Origin: Toxonevra muliebris
Lineage: Eukaryota; Arthropoda; Insecta; Diptera; Pallopteridae
NCBI GenBank assembly: GCA_963691655.1
Contig: OY829329.1
Coordinates: 61,207,408 to 61,271,407 of the forward strand
Reading direction: 5' to 3'
Length of the DNA: 64,000 nt
This document shows, piece after piece, positions 44,736-57,180 of the stretch. Position 1 is the first letter of the stretch, and each line of letters begins with the position of its first letter. The notes beneath the pieces are model-generated. The model did not search any database. It saw nothing but the letters and a program-made list of their open reading frames with translations, and was not told the origin of the DNA. The position numbers were made by a program, and so were the translations under genes.

Positions 44736-46689
44736 TCAGCGAAGAAAATGAATTGGTATTTATGTCTAACAATGTGTAGAATATTTTATATTCAGCCTTG
44801 CGCAAACTAAATTTCTCGTCTAGTTTTCTAATACTTTCGTTTTACTCAATCGACTACCTTTTTCCAAAAATCATTTATTTATCCAGAATTAAAATTGTGT
44901 GCTTACTTGAAAAGCGGAAAATTCAATAGCAGATGAGTATAATCGACTAGTCAGTTGTAAACTCTAAACTAACACTATTAACAAATAAAGATAATTAAGT
45001 ATGAAATTTGTATAAAACTCAATAATTACTTAGTCAAATACTCTAAATATAAATTATAAACAAAAAGAGATAATTTAGTATCAAATTTACATAACATTCG
45101 AGTATGAAAAATTGCAATTGCTCATTAGTGTGAAATTAAAAATGCTTTCAAACACAAATTTACATACGTAAATAAAAAGCAATTGATTTGTTCCATTAAT
45201 GAAATTACAAAGTTTTGAAATTGTGAAGCTTTGAAATAAAACTAAAAAGTTGGGATATTAAAAGACAACAACAATAACAACAGCAACAACGTATTTAACA
45301 TAAATAATCACAGCAAAATGCTCAATCTAGTGAATGCATTTTATAATGTTTAAAATGCAATAAAAATAACAAGGGAACCACCAGAGGCATACACCAACTC
45401 ACACAAAAACCTTTGTGTGTGTGTGAGTGCGTGTTTGATGCCAGCAACATACAATGATGCATGCTGCTTGTGGCAAAGGTGAGAATTCAAAATCAGCAAC
45501 AGAAGCACAAGTTGAAAGCAAAGCAACATCAAAAGTTTCAACAACACAAAAAAAAAAAAAATAAAAAAAGAAATGGAAAAAAAATATGGAAAAAAGCTTG
45601 AAGCAGATATTGCTGTCAGGCAAGTTAAGTAGTAGTTGCCACCAACACAAACACATGCAAACACAAGCAGATGTTTATGTGTGTAGATGAATATAAAAGA
45701 GAAGTAAATGCTTTAAGCTATATCCACACACAAAAACACATACAGATATACACAGGCACACATACCAAAAGAAAGCCAGTATGATCCAAGTGGCAAGTGA
45801 ATATAGCCAATAGCAAAAACCCCTGGCAGTAGTAAAAACAGTAGCAGTGGCAACAACAACAAAAATCCCATAGCATCACCTAGCAGCAACTAACAGCAAG
45901 CAACGTCAACACTAACGTCAACAACAGCACTGCATCATCAATCTTCTTAGACAGCTGCAATGTCAGCTTGTATAATCCGTGAAACTATTTTGCACTTCTG
46001 CTACTATATAAACCTCAATCTCTGCTTTTCTCCTCTCTCTCTCTCTCTCTCTCTCTTTCACACGTATACACACAAATGCATGTACATATATGTTCCTTAC
46101 AAAGTGAAAGGAAGCAGCAGGAACAGTAAAAGAAAACTACTTAAAATTGGAAGGAAGTAAACTGTGCTGTACTCTGCTGTGCATGAAAAATCTTTGACAC
46201 GTATATATGTCACACATAAATGCATAAACACACACACATACACACATGTCATGTAAAATGAATATATGACTACACGCAAAAAACCAAATTCAAAATCAAT
46301 ATGAATTATATCACAGAATTATTCGTTAATTTCCCCAAAGATGAATCCAGGGCATTGCAATCCGTAGACAAATTAGATTTCACTGCCATGACACAATTTT
46401 TTTAAAGGGAAGTTCAAGAATATGCTGGGGAGCTGATTGAAATCGGTGAGTTAGTTTATTAGTTTGAGCTCCTACAAGTTTTAGACGTTTGAGGCAAATT
46501 AGCTCGTTATTAAAAGTTCTGTAAATTCTTTTGGGAGTTTTGGCCCACAATTTATTTTCATAAAATGCAATGGGCTTGGATTAATAGTATATTTCTTTAA
46601 CAGAAGTTTTTCGAGAAACCCCCAAAAAGAGGGATACAAAGGAGAGGTAGGAAGTTGCTGTTAATACAAAAATCTTTGATATTTCCATA
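44736..46689. other. Non-coding DNA with microsatellites
   Basis: Contains (CAA)n near 45267-45290, an A run near 45548-45562, (TC)n near 46035-46056 and several CA tracts. No gene is supported. Confidence 0.5.
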
Positions 46690-46980
46690 ACGAACAGTTG
46701 TGTCTCAGAACTCACGATTACAACTCAACTTGGTCACCAATTTTAGTCAGCTTCCCACCTTATCGCAATCAATATACGAAGAAACTAACAAAGGTTCCCT
46801 TAGTTTTTCAAACATTCCTCATCATCGGTTTTTTAACCGGTACAGTTGCATCTTTGGGGTCTCTTACCATGAACTGCTGTTTAATTTCCGAAAATATTAC
46901 ACAAAACGAACTCGTACTTCTTTTTGACGATCATTCCAGATTTGTGGAACCTATCGAGCAGATTTCTTCGTGCATATGAA
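46690..46980 (+). pseudogene. Possible LINE ORF2 C-terminal remnant
   Basis: Two overlapping + frames read FNFRKYYTKRTRTSF and, after a one-frame shift, DDHSRFVEPIEQ. The nucleotide string corresponds to the R..RT..F....IPDLWN..P pattern that ends many Jockey/CR1-like ORF2 proteins, with a frameshift before it. Evidence is weak. Confidence 0.35.
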
Positions 46981-47345
46981 TAAATAATCATTATATTTAT
47001 AAATCTGTTAAATATATTGATGACAATTTACATAAATTCAATGAATCAAGGTTTGATACACATTATTCATCACATTGATAGCAAAAATTTCTTTCTGTGT
47101 GAACACATACACCTTATATGAGATTGTATATCTTTTGAAATTGCATTGGATTTGAAAACTTTTTTGAGCTACGTTAAGATACACCGCAATAAGTGGCAAA
47201 CGTATTTGAAGTCAAGCTGACTGGATGAAAGGAAGGAGAGATACATAGATAGATAGATAGATAAATCAAGAAAAAGCGCATATAAAGAGTAGAGAGAGAG
47301 AAAGACCGCGCACTAAAAAGATAGAATGATACTATTTTGTACATA

Positions 47346-48022
47346 CCCAGCGGTAAATGGAAAGACTAGAATAGCGCTAAACAAGTGCTCGATTGCAAGC
47401 ACTTAAGTGCACTGCAAGCACATGTGTTCCATATAAATTTTAACATTGCATGTCCTAGGTGATAAGTACTTGTTTAGTGCAGTACTTTTAGCACTAAACA
47501 AGCGCTAGAAAGAATGCGTTAGATAGGAACTTCCGCTCATTCATTCGCTGCTTCGTGCTAACTTTAGTTAAGAAAGAGAGGAGAAAGAAAAAAATATCGA
47601 GTATCTATTCATGCATTCATAATTTTTCATTGTTGCGTCATTTTATTTTATACTTTTTTTATACTTTTGCTCTTATGTTTGTTTTAAACCAAAATATATA
47701 TATATATATATATACATACATAATTATATTTTTATTTATTTTTTATAAAACAATTGCAAAAAAGAAATAAAATAAAACACACACACTTTTCGTGAAATTT
47801 GACAACCACATTACTTCGCTGTTGCGTGAAAACTAACTCGCTTCGTTTCTTTCTCAGTCAATATTTCGTAGCGTCTCTCTGAACGATATTCGTTTTTATT
47901 ACTCAATAGAAAACTAAATTTGTTGTTCGCATAGTTGCTTTGCAATTTCCAGTTGAAATGGTGCACTTGCAAACTCTTTTTAAGCACTTAATTTTCAAGC
48001 ACTTGTCTGAAAAACCGCTGGG
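47346..48022. mobile_element. TA-flanked MITE (677 bp) with AAGCACTT subrepeats
   Basis: CCCAGCGGT at the left and ACCGCTGGG at the right, both flanked by TA (47344-47345, 48023-48024). Subterminal regions carry many CAAGTGCTTG/AAGCACTTAA motifs in both orientations. It has no coding capacity. Confidence 0.65.
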
Positions 48023-49129
48023 TACACACACAAACACACATGCATAAAAACCTCAACCTTATGTAGAAATGCATTGCATTTATTAGCATCTTAGTATAAG
48101 TATTTTAAAATAATATCTCAAGCGTTTTGTACGAAGGTGGAAAACTATTTCTCTGCTAACCAAAAGGTGAAAGCATTTTGCTGCACACACATACTCACGC
48201 ACACGCATCATAGCGTGGGATTTCCCATTGATAAATTAAGTTATTTGTATTTTGGTTGAAAGATAATTTTATATTGAATGATTGAAATACTCAAAGTTGT
48301 GTGCATTAATGTGTGTGTGTGTGTGTGTGAGTGTGTCTGAGTTCATGTGCATTGAGAAAATTCATTGCATAATATTAATGATTTATTGCAATGTGAAGAT
48401 ATAAATCCCATCAAATACCCACACATACACAAATACTTAAACAAATAGAAATTTTATTGCAGATTTATAGGTGTGTATAGTTCAATTGAATGTGTACTTA
48501 ACTTTTTCGCTTACAAATAAATTAAATAAAAGTAGTTTAGATATAAATGTGTACTTATCTTTTATGTTAGTGCTTGCGATGCTTTTGATGATATGCACTT
48601 GAATATTATAGGGGAAAAAAAGTTATGTACTTGTGCGTATGTAGATATTTCTATATATTTAGTTATCTATTGATTGAATTTCGATAACGAATTTAAATTT
48701 ATATTAAATTTAGTATAGAGGATTGACTGAAGATAGAAAATTTCTTTACTTAACAGATTGATGAACTTTTATATTATGCAATTAATCCGTTAATAATTTC
48801 TTGGCAAGGAATATCAGAGAATATCTATTCATATTATCATAGAAGTTCCAACCGATATAAAAATCAATTTCGACATTAAGTCAATGAACAAATTGATTGG
48901 ATGATTTTGTATGAATTTCTAACGTTTCTTATTGTTCATAAATGTAAAAAAAATTTTTTGAATTTATGAAAAATTTATATACTCAATATATTTATATATC
49001 ATATAAGATACTGGGATTCAATGGATCTGTACATACAATAAATTTTTAAAAGTAACGGAAAATGAACAGTACTTAAGTAATACTTATCAAACTTACTTTG
49101 AATCAATGCATTTATTTATTATCTACAGA
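48023..49129. other. AT-rich non-coding DNA, no gene seen
   Basis: Contains a (TG)n tract near 48311-48336. Nothing else was recognised. Confidence 0.5.
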
Positions 49130-49490
49130 GCTACAAAAGATTGCTGTCTTTTGAAGTTTGAAGTCAAATGACTTCCAAAAAGAAATGAATTGCAATCATT
49201 CCAGTATTTTTATGAATGCAGAATTAAGAATGTGAAGTCACAAGTCATATTGAAGTCAATGACTTATCCTTTATATTTTTAAGTAATTTTTTGAAGTCGT
49301 AAATGATCACTCTCTTATTTGCAATCCTGATCTCTATTAAATATTAATTGACTTGAAGTCATTCATTTTGAAGTCATTTAAAGTCAATTGAAGTCATTTC
49401 AAGTCGATTGCAGTCATTTAAAGTTAACTGACTTCAATTTATTTGAATGAAGTCAACTGACTTCACCGAAATAAACTGAATTCATAGAAA
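49130..49490. repeat. GAAGTCATTT-type short repeat array
   Basis: GAAGTCATTT, AAGTCAATTG and TGACTTCA recur in both orientations, so the region forms many small palindromes. The period is irregular, roughly 13-14 bp in the best part (49365-49430). Confidence 0.6.
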
Positions 49491-50217
49491 CAACGTGGAA
49501 GTCATTTAAGTTATTTTTTCAGAATTTTACAAATTTTCATGTTCACACTTATTACGAATTATTTTTTATCCGCCCCAAACTAGAGTAGCCAGATTTTTGA
49601 ACCGCGAAATTAAAATATTAGGCGTTGGAAATCAGTAAAAATCAGTACAGTTTTTAATGCTTTTATTACTTACGTAGTGATTTCAATGTAATACAGTGAT
49701 ATAAACGCCCTGAACTTTTTCTCCTATTTCGTATGTTCCTTGTACATTTTTTCTTCGTCAGTAGACAAATTTTTTAATTATATTTGTATTTAATATGGTA
49801 TAAATTTTTGGTTATTCGATGTTCTACATATTTATGTAGAATTCATTGACACAACGAACTTAAACATAAATTATGCATAAGAAATCAATGTTGTTCATTG
49901 TACATTGAAATTAGTATAATTTTGGGGGAAACAAAAATCCATTCGAAAATATAATCAATAAAATGCTATTCATTATCTTAATGTACTGTTCATAAAATCT
50001 CAGAGATTCAAAGAAAATTCATTATGACAATGAACAAAAATCTATGGATGCTGTTCATCGGATTTATGTACAATTTTTGGTTCAGCGTACCCCAATAAAT
50101 GTTTCATAATATGATCAGTTTCATTATGTTGATGATTATGTTCATCATATTCATGGAAGTTCGTAACATTTCGATAAATTGAGTTTTAATGAAAGATATT
50201 TATTACTTTGATGAAGA
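49491..50217. other. AT-rich non-coding DNA, no gene seen
   Basis: Contains TTCATTAT/ATGAACA-rich sequence without clear repeat boundaries. Confidence 0.45.
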
Positions 50218-50520
50218 TTTTTTTTTTGTTTTTTTTTTTTGGGACATAAAAAATAAATTTCGGGCTGCAAACCACCTCAGCCTCTTCACCCACAAAGATC
50301 AAAAAACCGATTGCTTATCAGGGTGATTTCAGGCGTGGTAACTCGTCGTCACTCTTCGTCCAAATCCTGCATGCGCAAGCATGTTCTACAATGGTGAAAC
50401 CAGGTTCAGGGTAGCCTGACAGGACTTGACGACCTACCAACTGGCGCCTACAGGTAGAGCTAAGAGACTAGAGGCTTAGATTTTTGGAGGTAGCCACGAG
50501 CGATCATCTGTTGTAGTGTC
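50218..50520 (-). mobile_element. LINE 3' fragment with poly-A tail
   Basis: A T-rich run at 50218-50240 (poly-A on the minus strand) is followed by about 260 bp that are much GC-richer than the surroundings and include GGCGCCTACAGG. This matches a severely 5'-truncated non-LTR copy, only the 3' end of which was inserted. The family is not recognised and no target duplication was identified. Confidence 0.4.
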
Positions 50521-53500
50521 AGCTAAGCAAAAATTACGAACGATTTAAATTTCAAGATAAGAAATGATTAAGACAGTCACAACCAAACAATAAATTCCGT
50601 AAAATCGGCTAAATTATAGAAATAATAACGCATAATAAACCAAATTAGGAAACAACCAATTAAACTTAATTTTATAGAAATTGTCAGCATCAGTCAATAT
50701 CCACACCTCTAAGGACTTAAGGTATAGTTAGGGTGGCCAGATTTTTTTTCAAAAAATCAGTACATGTAACTAAAATCGAATTGGAAAATCAGTACTTATC
50801 AGAACATTTTTCAGCAATTTCTTTTATAAGCTAATGACCAGGGTAAGTTTGCTTTCTATCTTAACCCTTTCAGGATCATTGAACACCGATGACCCAAAAT
50901 TCGTTTTTGGATCTTCAATGAAAACTTTTTAAAAACGTTTTTACTATGAAATGGGAGTCAAAAAATGCGACTCAGGTTTACTCCATCGTTTCTAGTCTCC
51001 TTACGATCAAGAAAGAGTTAAATGAAAAATAACAACTGAAAGACTTCGTCTATCTTTACAAAAAAAAATAACAAATAAAAGTGAAGAGAAAAACTTCTTA
51101 CAAAATTTCTTTTAGGCCATAGGATCACCCTTAACCCATGAAAGTTCAAGCCTTCAGAAGTGCAAAATGTCTGTTATGATCAAAAATTTTGATCTTAACA
51201 GAGGATACAAATCCAGATTCGGTTTTGCGATATCTGCTCTGGTTTCCTTACAGACCTGAAAGGGTTAATCTAACAAGTGAACATTAAACTACAGTCCTTT
51301 AAGTGGCTCCATTAAAGTGAGTAATAGAAAAAATTGGAAATTTATTCCACATGAGAAAAAAACATCTGTTATTAGAAGGTGGGTATTTATAGTTTGTAGC
51401 CACGCCCTAATTTAGATTATCTTTTAATTTTAGTCAACTTTTTTTAATTTAGCCGTTTCTCCTTAATTTCTATCAGAAACGTTGAATTTATTTACTGAAT
51501 TATTGAATCAATTAAAAATTTATGAACTTTCTATATACACATGTTTTCAAATGTACAAAAAAAAAAATAGTGTAAATAGGCAACTTGGCAAAAATTCGCA
51601 AATAATACCATGTTATTTATTTCCTTTATGAAATATGTTGGCAAAAATTAGTGGAGAATGCAAAATTGAAATTTAGGGAGCAGAAATTAAAACAACATAA
51701 CTCTAGTTATACCTAGAGTCAAAAAATAACACCAACTCCATAGCTACAAAAGTAGCAATAACTGAAAAATATCACAAATGAAACAAGCACAAATATAAAA
51801 TACACAACAAACAACAACAACAGCAGCAAAGTCATGTTAATAAAATAAGGCTTGTGTATTGCATAAAATAATTTGTAACGGAAATTGCAATAATTAACTT
51901 AGGTATACAATCTGTAAGGATACACAGAGCCCACACAACCACACATTCATACACTAAAGGCGATCCCAGTGCGTCTGCCCATCGAGTAGCTAGGCTGCCT
52001 GCCTAGCTACCTGCCTGCATGCATATATATATTTTTATTTTTTATCTGCCTTAACGTTAGCGTTTTTTGAGGTTATAGAATTTGAGGTTGATGTATTTGT
52101 ATATGTGGGTGTAGGTGTAGGTGTAGGTGTACTACTGTAAATGTGCTGCAAATTCATAGTCACAGAATTTGTATGTATGTGTGACTGTGTGTGTGTGTGT
52201 GCGTGTCTATGACAAAACAGGATGTGGCGACGGCAATGCCAGTAAGTTTTCTCCTAATTCAATTAAAATTAGTACAAATACAACAAGCACGTATACACCT
52301 GCACATGTGTGTGTGTGTATGTATGCATGTGATTGAATGTGTTAGAGATAAATTAACGTGTACGCCGCCGTTTATATGTTGGCATCCAAATGTTAAACAC
52401 ATGTTGTTTCAGAGCTATAAAAAAATGCTGTAGAATTATTGTTGTTGGTGTTATTGCTGCTGCTGTTTTTGTTTTCGCTGCTCTCTGCTGTTGCCATTGC
52501 TATAGCTCTAGTTATAACTACATCCACTACAGATTGAATACAACTGGTGCGGAATAAACTGAATTAACGAATGCGATTTAATTAATGCATGTTGCATAAT
52601 ATGCTCTCCTGCTGTGCCCGTGTCTGCTTGCGCTTATAACTGGTGCCTCTGCCTCTGTCTATATATACATATATGCATATGTGTGCGTTTATATAAAATA
52701 CTTGTGTGGGTGTCTGTTTCTATTCGAATTTTGTAAATTTTTGTTATTTTGTTTTGTTGCCCTATGTTTATGTGTGTGTGTGTGTGTATAATACTGTAAC
52801 GCTGTGTTCTGTGCAGCATAATCTAATTTATATTAGTTTCTCATGTTTTCGCAAATTAAGCTTGTTTTTCTCGGCTTATAAATTACAGGAAAATAATAAT
52901 AAAAAAAAATTGTTAAAATAATAAAAGAAATATGAGGCAAACTTTTTGATAGGTACTTTATTTTCAAAGCACTTGTTATTTGCAGAATTTTCTTTTCAAT
53001 TTATTTACTCATTGTGTGAAAACCAATTGCTTGAATGAAAATTCAATATGGTTTTTTTATTATAAATTGTAGCAGAAATTATAATCATTATTTTTTTAAT
53101 TATACAGTAAATTTTGCTGTTTACAAAATTGCAACTAAAAAAAAAGTCTAACATATTTCTAAACTAAATTATCTCATATTTTTGAACATGTAAGTAAAAA
53201 AAAAAAAACGGCAGGCAAGAGTGAATCGAAGAGAGTATAAGGTATGACGTCAGATGTAGGATAGTAATGATTGCTTTAGGAATTGAATTCTTTTTCAATT
53301 TGAGTTTCTTATAATTGTAACTAGTAATTTGCATTTCCAATTCCTTGCAATGTAATTAATTTTTTTCGTGGGGATTATAATAGGTAATTAATATTTCCGA
53401 CTTCTTTATAATTAAATTGAAAAAATATTCAACTTCAATACAGGATTGTAATCTGTAATTTAAAATATTTAATTTTTTCAAATTGGAAAAATACTTGGTA

Positions 53501-54071
53501 CTTGCGTATTCCTTGTATAATGAACTACTTTCATGGAATTAAAATTCGAAAAGGCTGATTCCTGAGAGTAATTAATTTATTTGGTGTTGAATTCCAAAAA
53601 ACTCATGTGTAAGGCCTTATAAAAAAGGGTGACCCCCAAAAATATTTTGGGAGCCAAGCAACAACAACAATCACAATAACAGCAACAATGAATTTAAAAA
53701 ATTTATTAAAAAAATAAAACGCACAAACTTCAATCCCTGATCTGATCGGGCGGTGCGAAATAAAATCATCAACAACCATTTTTGTGTTTGTTGTAAAGAG
53801 CCAATTGAGCTACTGGCACAAGACACCAACAACACAACCAAATGTGACAAGAATATTTGTTTTTTGCAAATTGAAAGCAAAAGCTATGGAAAAACGAAAA
53901 CAACATATTCTTAGCGCGCGATCGTAACAACAAACATTCATAGCAATGAAATGATTTCGGTAACGAGGCAACAACAACATTTGTGATCGAGGAACAAAAA
54001 ACACAACAATTCTTAAGTTTGTTGTAAAATATTAAAATACAACAAACATATTGATTTAAAAATAGCCATTA
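50521..54071. other. Non-coding DNA with microsatellites
   Basis: Includes GTGTAG repeats near 52108-52130, (TG)n tracts near 52187-52200 and 52770-52787, and CAA-rich sequence at 53660-53970. No gene was recognised in either strand. Confidence 0.5.
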
Positions 54072-55010
54072 CAAGGCCGTATTTAGGGGGAGGTTTTGGG
54101 GGTTCTGACCCCTCCCCCCCCCCCCCCGTAATGTGGAAACTTTCTTCTAATTTCTTATATTAATTTCCAGTGGATGGGGAAAAAGTAGAAAATAAACTCG
54201 ATTGGACTATTTTTTAATATTTTTTACTTCCATCGGTTTTTTTTCTAAAAAGTCAAGTAAATTTGAAATCTTAGTTACACTATGCGACCAAATCTGATTT
54301 ATTTTCTTTGACATGAGGCTTGATTTCGGATTCAAAAAGAGAAGCTGATACTGAGCAATCCTGCATTCATAGTTTTTCTATGTCAGTAACTGTTTTTGAT
54401 TTAAAGCTTCGTCGTGAAACATTTTGAAAAGTTTAAAAATTAATAGAAAAAACTGTCGGATCCTTGTAAAATTAGACTTATGTGAAAAGTAATACAAAGC
54501 AATATTTTATTATGCTAAACTTGTCCGCCATATTTGATTAGGAATTTTGAATTTTTAAAATCTGACCGCAGATTTGTAACCAGCGCCCCTTAAAACACTG
54601 CGGACCACTGCACTTTTCATTATGCCTGGCTTTGGGTGTGAGTAAGATAAAATCCGTTCTTTGTAAATTTTTTCCTGCATCCGTAGATATAAACACAAGG
54701 AAAGGGCATGATTTAGCCTTTAATTCCTAATTTTCGAAGTTTCTAGCACGTCAGGGTTCAGCTCTACAATTTCTCAAAAATGGCCAAAAAACGGCATTTT
54801 TAGGGATCTCAGTCCCAATTTTTCTAAAACGTGAAGTAATGCGAAGTTTCTAACCTCAGATTTATTTGCAGCATGAAAAATTAATGCTAGGAACCATATT
54901 ATTCGCCAAGCCCATGCAGGGCAGTTTTATTGGATCAGCTTCAAAGTTTTTGGAGAAAATCTTAAAATGTAATTAATTCTTTAACCCATTATTGCTCAGA
55001 GATAAAGAAT
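54072..55010. mobile_element. Second, degraded copy of the hAT-type element (inverted)
   Basis: It starts CAAGGCCGTATTTAGGGG and follows the reverse complement of the 38299-39331 element: the GGTTTTGGGGGTTCTGACCCC block, then GTGGAAACTTT, the CAGTAACTGTTTTTGATTTAAA block and the AAAACGTGA-GTAATG block. Extra sequence of about 350 bp (about 54480-54830) is absent from the first copy. The other terminal repeat was not found, so the copy is truncated or rearranged. A 22-base stretch of mainly C at 54106-54127 lies near its end. Confidence 0.65.
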
Positions 55011-55239
55011 TTTTGTTTATACACTTTTCCTCAATCTCTACCCTTCCTCTTGAAAATGGGGGCTATACTCCCTTTTTCGATAAATTGCCGATAAAACAAA
55101 AACCGATGAGGAACTGTTATTCTGCCTTTCGAGAAAATGTTTCTTGTTAAAAATTATAATGGGCCTTACAACATTAGAATGACCTACTAGGTACACTTTT
55201 TCCAGAATAATCCAAAAACCGGATTTTTTGCGTTAGAAC

Positions 55240-55427
55240 CAAGCCACATAAGAAAATAATGTGATTGTTTGTTGTTGTAATTACATTAGCCTTCCATGTG
55301 GAGCCAATACAATTAAAAAAAAAAAATGTTTATTGATTAAAAAAAAAATTTTTTTTGACCCAGTGGTTCAATGTCTAATGTTATTACAACAACAAACAAT
55401 TCCATTATTTACTTATGTGACTTGGTT
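55240..55427. repeat. Inverted repeat with ~50-bp arms
   Basis: CCACATAAGAAAATAATG...ACATTAG (55243-55290) pairs with a nearly exact inverse at 55377-55424. Weaker inverted similarity extends outward (about 54990-55075 against 55430-55510, around TTGAAAATGGGG). It lies at the far end of the degraded hAT-type copy and may be a fold-back arrangement of it. Confidence 0.65.
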
Positions 55428-55529
55428 TAAGCCCCATTTTCAAGGGGAAGGGTAAAAGATGAATGAAAAGTGTGTAAACCAAAATTAATTATCTCTTTGT
55501 GCTTAACAACTTTGCTTCAGACATTAAAT

Positions 55530-57180
55530 TCTTATTTGTTGAAATTAAGAAAGGGCTATAAGCCCCTGAAGACCCCATTTTTCCGACTTCAGGTTCATAT
55601 TATAGGAGAACTAGATGTGATGGAGAAAAACTAAGTACGCAGTCGTGATTAGCGACCCTAAATTACTATAAAACCATTCGAAAATATAGTGCATAAAATT
55701 TTTGTTGCACTGTGTAATTGAGCATTTTTTTGGAATCTTCACCGGTTCCCCCATTTTTAGAAATAGTCTGTCTGGTGGAAGGTCTGTTTCTTCTTCATTT
55801 CAGCAGCTTCTTCAGAATTAGGTTCTCCAACTCGAGACCATGAAATTTTGATGAATTTTTAATTATCTATGAAATTTGGAAACAAGCCGCAATGGTTTCT
55901 AATCTATGAAGATCTCATTTGCAAGAATCTGATCACCGGCATATTCTTTAGAAAATATACCAAAAGATCACTTAAAAAGTTTATAAAGCATACCCGAGAT
56001 CTTTAATATTCATCATAAATTCTATAAGAACTTTTATAAGCAAGAAAATCATCATCACTACTACAACAAAACTATGAAAGTAAATGTTTCAACTAACTAT
56101 GAAATTTGCGCTTTTCCAAAATATTTCCACTAAAATGAAATAAAAGTTAAATCAAAAATAATAAAAACGAAAACCACATCAGCAAGTGGACACTACACTG
56201 CGCTCGGTACACACTTCATAGAACTCTACTTTCATATTCATTACCCTTTCGTAAAAGAAAAATCCAAAGAACGTATGCAACTAGTATTTTTTTTATTTTT
56301 AACAAATTTCAATTTTGAAGTGATACATTAAATTTTATAAATGTTTGTAATAGTTCCACTTTTGGTTAACATTGGTGAAAGTAACAAACAAACAACAAAA
56401 ACCACTATGTTTTCCTTCTGCTACTATACATACTAAACAATAGTGCAACAACAATAAATGTATCCCTCACGAAAGAGAAAAAAAGAAGAAGAAGAAAGGC
56501 AATGATGGTAAAAAATATTTATTTAAAAAACATAACGAAAGTGTACGCGTCAATTCCATTAGAGAGAAGCAAACATATACACAACTTCAAACACAAATGC
56601 ACGTATACATGAACATGTACAGCAGAACAGCGCAGACCAACGCACAAATTGAGCACAGAACATTCACATACTACATTACTTCCATATGCACATATACGCT
56701 CAATAACATTTTGACCCTCAATTTGGCCATTGGGTAAAATTACTTTGGTGTTTTTTCTGCGTTTTTTGGTATTTTCTTCTTTTTTTTTTTTTGGTTTTGT
56801 TTACTTTGTTGTATTCATTCTTCTCACTTTCCTGTTTGCTTTTTACTTTCTTACTTACTTTCGTTCTTTTTATTGTTGCTGCAATCCTGGTGGATTTCTT
56901 TTTTCGCAAACATAAGCAAAAACTTATAACATTCACTTTGCATTTAACTTTGAATGTTTGTTTGTAGGTAGTAGGTACATATGTACTCACTTAAATATGC
57001 TTGGATGTATGTGTGTATGTATGTATGTATGTATTTGCTTGAGGGTAGTACTTAAATGGCGCTGGGACAAAATACCTCGACATTATTGGAGATTAATTGA
57101 TTTACAAAACAAAACTAAAGTAATAATGATTATAGAATTTGGAACTTTGGAACTTTGAACTATCATGTTCTAATTTATAC
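55530..57180. other. Non-coding DNA, no gene seen
   Basis: AT-rich sequence with T-rich and (TATG)n tracts (57010-57034). No supported gene. Confidence 0.5.

Noticed and set aside
44149..44805. 218-codon minus-strand frame rich in S, L, F and P
   Set aside because: It is produced by a polypurine tract; composition alone explains the open frame.
46270..47105. Possible MITE with CACGCAAAAAACC and GTGTGAAC ends
   Set aside because: The inverted match is poor and no clean duplication was found.
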